From: an uncultured Acinetobacter sp.
GTDB lineage: Bacteria; Pseudomonadota; Gammaproteobacteria; Pseudomonadales; Moraxellaceae
Direction of reading: 5' to 3'
NCBI GenBank assembly: GCA_900766635.1
Contig: CAAFWA010000095.1
Span: 1 to 10,043 of the forward strand
Length of the DNA: 10,043 nucleotides
The notes beneath the pieces were generated by a model that saw only the letters and a program-made list of their open reading frames with translations, did no database searches and was not told the origin of the DNA. Shown in pieces: positions 7,363 through 10,043 of the stretch (the stretch's first letter is position 1; each line of letters opens with the position of its first letter). The position numbers were made by a program, and so were the translations under genes.

Positions 7363-8253
7363 TTAGTCTGCTAAACAGATATCTAAAATACCATCCAATT
7401 CATCGAGTGAATGGTAATGGATCACCAATTTGCCTTTGCCTTGCTTGTTATAATCAATTTTCACATCAGCACTAAAACGTTCCGATAAACGTTGTGCCAA
7501 TTGCTGAATATCAGGTGCAAGCTCAGGTTTCACCCGATCTTGTTTAGGTGTATTTAAATCACGCACCAATTGCTCGGTTTGACGCACAGATAAACTTTTT
7601 TCAATCACCAATTCGGCAATTTTAACTTGATCTTTAGGCTTTAAGGTTAAGATAGCACGGGCATGCCCCATATCCAGTAATTCTTGCTGCATCAAATCTT
7701 TAACAGGTTCGGCCAAAGTCAGTAAACGTAATAAGTTACTTACCGTAGTGCGTGCTTTACCCACCGTTTCAGCAATTTCTTGGTGACTTAAACCAAATTC
7801 TTCGTGAAAACGTTGTAGCGCCATGGCTTGATCCATTGGATTTAAGTCTTGGCGTTGAATGTTCTCAATCAAGGCTAAAGCGATGGCGACTTGGTCTGGT
7901 AAGTCACGTACAATTGCAGGAATTTCAGTTAAGCCTGCCAATTGTGCTGCACGCCAACGACGCTCACCTGCAATAATCTCATACGGGCGCTGTTCATCAC
8001 CATCGACTGGACGCACCACAATCGGTTGCATCACGCCATGTTTTTCAATCGAAGCTGCAAGTTCTTGTAAATCTTGCTCATTCATAGTGCGACGTGGTTG
8101 ATATTCACCACGCTTTAATAAATGCACATTCAGTTGTTTGAGCTGACCGTGATCTAAAGATTGTGCTTCGAGCTGCAATTTTTCTTTTTGAATCGAACCC
8201 AATAAGGCATCTAAACCACGACCTTTGGCCAGTCCGCGTTTTTTGGTGGTCAT
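7363..8253 (-). CDS. parB: Chromosome partitioning protein ParB (CTPase, parS-binding)
   Basis: Binds parS sites near the origin, then loads and slides as a CTP-dependent clamp, working with ParA and SMC-type complexes to segregate the chromosome. The 296 residues are typical. The N-terminal ParA-interacting segment is KKRGLAKGRGLDALLG (4-19). The CTP-binding domain shows GEYQPRR (49-55), QPIVVRP and IIAGERRWRAAQLAGL (93-108), with the family's GERRxR box. ENIQRQDLNP follows at 130-139, and the helix-turn-helix lies around LSHQEIAETVGKARTTVSNL (155-174). The C-terminus is the dimerisation domain. Its ATG at 8253 is 12 bases after the parA stop with AAAGGA upstream. The chromosomal type, not the plasmid type, is supported by the core-gene neighbours rsmG and murU. 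No convincing parS is present in the window. Confidence 0.96.
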   Translation of the reverse strand: MTTKKRGLAKGRGLDALLGSIQKEKLQLEAQSLDHGQLKQLNVHLLKRGEYQPRRTMNEQDLQELAASIEKHGVMQPIVVRPVDGDEQRPYEIIAGERRWRAAQLAGLTEIPAIVRDLPDQVAIALALIENIQRQDLNPMDQAMALQRFHEEFGLSHQEIAETVGKARTTVSNLLRLLTLAEPVKDLMQQELLDMGHARAILTLKPKDQVKIAELVIEKSLSVRQTEQLVRDLNTPKQDRVKPELAPDIQQLAQRLSERFSADVKIDYNKQGKGKLVIHYHSLDELDGILDICLAD

Positions 8254-8265
8254 GTTTACTTTCCT

Positions 8266-9027
8266 TTATTTAATTTTTTTAATCACTTCAGCCGCAAAAT
8301 TTAAATAAGCTACTGCGCCTTTTGAGCTTTTTTCAAAATAAATCACAGGTAAACCATGTGCAGGCGCTTCTGCTAAACGTACATTACGTGGAATGACCGT
8401 TTCATAGAGTTTCTTGCCAAAGTATTGCTGCAATTCTTCTGCAACATCACGAGTCAGCGCATTACGGGCATCGTACATGGTACGTAACACCCCAATGATT
8501 TCAAGATGAGGATTTACCGCTTGCTGAATACGATCAATGGTTTGGGTTAAATCAGCAAGACCTTCGAGTGCATAGTATTCACATTGCATTGGAATAATCA
8601 CACCTTGTACCGCAGCTAAGGCATTAATGGTGATTAAACTTAAACTCGGTGCACAATCAATGATAATAAAATCATAGTCTTGCTCTACTTCTTTTAAGGC
8701 TTCACGTAAAATAAATTCACGTCCATCTTGTTCAGCAATGGCCAATTCTACGCCTGCTAAGTCACGGTTAGCACCTAAGACTTTATAACCGACTTCAGCT
8801 TTGGTAATGGCGGTTTCAATCGGTACTTCACCCAATAACACATCGGTGACTGAATAGAGCAAATCATTTTTTTGCACCCCAGAGCCCATAGTGGCGTTAC
8901 CCTGAGAATCCATATCAACCAATAACACGCGTTTTTTTAATACTGCAAGCGAGGCAGCCAAATTTACTGCGGTTGTGGTTTTACCTACGCCACCTTTTTG
9001 GTTCGCAATCGCAATAATGTGTGCCAT
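8266..9027 (-). CDS. parA: Chromosome partitioning ATPase ParA (Soj type)
   Basis: A deviant Walker ATPase that binds DNA nonspecifically as an ATP dimer and is released by ParB, producing directed movement of ParB-parS complexes. The 253 residues, without an N-terminal DNA-binding extension, mark the small chromosomal Soj type. Motifs are the deviant P-loop KGGVGKTT (11-18) with the signature lysine K11, VDMDSQGN (37-44), Walker B FIIIDCAPSLS (120-130), MQCEYYALEG (147-156) and LTRDVAEEL (191-199). The ATG at 9027 has AGGA six bases upstream. It lies 25 bp after rsmG and 12 bp before parB, so the three are probably one transcript. In many bacteria this order is preceded by mnmG; here murU stands before rsmG. 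Confidence 0.96.
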   Translation of the reverse strand: MAHIIAIANQKGGVGKTTTAVNLAASLAVLKKRVLLVDMDSQGNATMGSGVQKNDLLYSVTDVLLGEVPIETAITKAEVGYKVLGANRDLAGVELAIAEQDGREFILREALKEVEQDYDFIIIDCAPSLSLITINALAAVQGVIIPMQCEYYALEGLADLTQTIDRIQQAVNPHLEIIGVLRTMYDARNALTRDVAEELQQYFGKKLYETVIPRNVRLAEAPAHGLPVIYFEKSSKGAVAYLNFAAEVIKKIK

Positions 9028-9052
9028 GGTAAATCCTAATCCTTAGAAAAAA

Positions 9053-9685
9053 TTAAAGTTGTTTCATTAAAATGAGATGACGTTGTTCATCGAGACGCGG
9101 CACTTTTAACGCCACAATATCAATTTTAAATTCGGCTTTAAACGCTTCGACTTCTTCTTCAGGAATTAAGCCTTTCATTGAAGCAATGATACTCTCTTGA
9201 TGCATATACGGTTTTGAGGCATTGACAAAATCGGTTAAGGATGCAAAAGCACGACTCGTAATCACATCAAACTGACCTAGTTCGTTAATGCTGTCAGTGT
9301 TTTCTACACGAGTTTGTACTGCGATCACATTTTGCAATTTTAAATCGGCAATAAATTGCTTTAAAAAACGGATTTTTTTACCGTTTGAATCTAGGAGCAC
9401 ACATTGACGTTCAGGTTGACACAGCGCAATGATCATGCCCGGCATACCCCCACCTGTACCAATATCGAGCAAGCGCCCTTGGGGTAAGTCATTTAAGATG
9501 CTTAAACTGTCAAGCAAATGTTTCACCAACATTTCTTTAGGATCACGAATGGCAGTAAGGTTATAGGCTTTGTTCCAAAGTACCAACGCATCTTGATATT
9601 TGAGCAATAAATTTAAAGCTTCGTCACTTAAGTTTAAGCCTAATGCTTGTGCGCCTTGTTGCAGGTCTTTAAAAAACGGATGCAT
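9053..9685 (-). CDS. rsmG: 16S rRNA (guanine-527-N7) methyltransferase
   Basis: Methylates G527 in the 530 loop of 16S rRNA using S-adenosylmethionine; loss of the enzyme is known in other bacteria to give low-level streptomycin resistance. The 210 residues match the family. Diagnostic elements are LWNKAYNLTAIRD (36-48), HLLDSL (56-61), the SAM-binding LLDIGTGGGMPGMIIA (72-87), LLDSNGKKIRFLK (97-109), RVENT, SRAFASL and the C-terminal QRHLILMK. The ATG at 9685 has GGGA seven bases upstream. It is the first gene after the 80-bp gap that follows murU, with a candidate promoter there, so it may head the parAB transcript. The old name is gidB. No defects seen. Confidence 0.97.
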   Translation of the reverse strand: MHPFFKDLQQGAQALGLNLSDEALNLLLKYQDALVLWNKAYNLTAIRDPKEMLVKHLLDSLSILNDLPQGRLLDIGTGGGMPGMIIALCQPERQCVLLDSNGKKIRFLKQFIADLKLQNVIAVQTRVENTDSINELGQFDVITSRAFASLTDFVNASKPYMHQESIIASMKGLIPEEEVEAFKAEFKIDIVALKVPRLDEQRHLILMKQL

Positions 9686-9709
9686 AACGTTATCCCAAAA
9701 AAATTAATG

Positions 9710-9751
9710 GCAGTATACCGATTTATCGATGAACTCACAGCCAAATACTGC
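9710..9751. repeat. Inverted repeat between murU and rsmG
   Basis: Seven-base arms GCAGTAT (9710-9716) and ATACTGC (9745-9751) face each other over a 28-base spacer. One arm overlaps the candidate -10 box before rsmG. A second small palindrome, CGATTTATCG (9719-9728), lies between the candidate -35 and -10. The layout could be an operator, but short arms of this size also arise by chance. Confidence 0.35.
9712..9740 (-). promoter_or_regulatory. Candidate sigma-70 promoter for rsmG-parA-parB
   Basis: Reading the minus strand, a good -10 box TATACT (9712-9717, five of six to consensus) is preceded 17 bases upstream by a weak -35 CTGTGA (9735-9740, three of six). It lies in the only longer gap of the window, about 27 bases before the rsmG start, and points toward rsmG. 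The weak -35 and the short gap leave room for doubt; read-through from murU is also possible. Confidence 0.4.
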
Positions 9752-9766
9752 TTAGTGAATATGCAA

Positions 9767-10043
9767 TTAAGCGTATTGGCCTGTGCGAATCTGTTGATCT
9801 AATTGCGCTAAACGTTCAGGTGTTCCCACATCAACCCAAGCACCTTGCAATTTAGAAGCGGCAATTTTACCCTCTAGCATGGCCGCTTTAAGGAGGGGTG
9901 CAAGCGCACGTTTACCTGCCTCTAAACCTGTAAACAAATGCGGATGAATCACCGACACACCACTAAAGGTCAGATTCTCGCCTTTGACCTGTTGCTCAAA
10001 GGTATAAGCTTTGTCATCACTTAAAGTAAAATCACCTTGTGGA
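9767..10043 (-). CDS. murU: MurU-type nucleotidyltransferase, C-terminal part (cut by window edge)
   Basis: The last 91 residues of a sugar-phosphate nucleotidyltransferase; the start lies beyond the right edge. Reading through the edge gives PQGDFTLSD, then LTFSGVSVIHPHLFTGL, LAPLLKAAMLEGKI and GAWVDVGTPERLAQLD. The F-S-G-V-x-V-I-H-P and W-x-D-V-G-T-P-E-R-L patterns are those of the C-terminal region of MurU. That enzyme joins UTP and MurNAc-1-phosphate to UDP-MurNAc in the peptidoglycan recycling route (AmgK-MurU) that bypasses MurA and so lowers fosfomycin sensitivity in Pseudomonas and Acinetobacter. The N-terminal nucleotide-binding motif is not in the window, so substrate assignment is by similarity to the C-terminus and by gene order. 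A related NDP-sugar pyrophosphorylase cannot be excluded. Confidence 0.82.
   Translation of the reverse strand, partial: PQGDFTLSDDKAYTFEQQVKGENLTFSGVSVIHPHLFTGLEAGKRALAPLLKAAMLEGKIAASKLQGAWVDVGTPERLAQLDQQIRTGQYA

Noticed and set aside
7859..8101. Plus-strand open frame of 80 codons
   Set aside because: Antisense shadow of the conserved CTP-binding and helix-turn-helix parts of parB; composition shows no family.
9697..9751. Rho-independent terminator after murU
   Set aside because: The minus-strand T-run at 9697-9703 is separated from a weak seven-base stem with a 28-base loop by six bases; it does not form a convincing GC-rich hairpin.

Overview
The window reads as an ordinary, well-preserved piece of a gammaproteobacterial chromosome, most probably from the genus Acinetobacter. 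The grounds are AT-leaning coding sequence, protein sequences typical of that group, and the gene order murU, rsmG, parA, parB, exbB, exbD, msbA, lpxK, kdsB, holB, pilZ, tatD, tetR. I recall this order from Acinetobacter genomes but could not check it, and I cannot name the species.

Every supported gene lies on the minus strand, so transcription runs from the right edge to the left edge. From right to left: the C-terminal part of murU (cell-wall sugar recycling); a gap of about 80 bp holding the only reasonable promoter candidate and an inverted repeat; rsmG (16S rRNA methylation) with parA and parB (chromosome segregation); a block of exbB, exbD, msbA, lpxK and kdsB, coding for an inner-membrane proton-driven motor pair, the lipid A flippase, the lipid A 4'-kinase and the CMP-Kdo synthetase; holB (clamp-loader delta prime subunit), pilZ (type IV pilus assembly) and tatD (metal-dependent DNase); and last a TetR-type regulator.

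From rsmG to tetR the gaps between genes are about 3 to 35 bp, or the genes overlap (exbB/exbD by 1 nt, exbD/msbA by 4 nt). Several Shine-Dalgarno sequences sit directly at the stop codon of the gene before. This fits one or a few long polycistronic transcripts with translational coupling. The functional core is lipid A and lipooligosaccharide assembly: KdsB activates Kdo, LpxK completes the lipid IVA precursor, MsbA flips core-lipid A, and the ExbB/ExbD-like pair may energise an envelope process tied to it. That last link is inference.

I found no mobile element, CRISPR array, tRNA or rRNA gene, pseudogene, frameshift or sign of recent transfer. No stretch of 300 bases lacks a gene. I see no undescribed system here. 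The points most worth a second look are the motor pair coupled to msbA, the histidine-rich sensor domain of the TetR protein, and the promoter/inverted-repeat region before rsmG.
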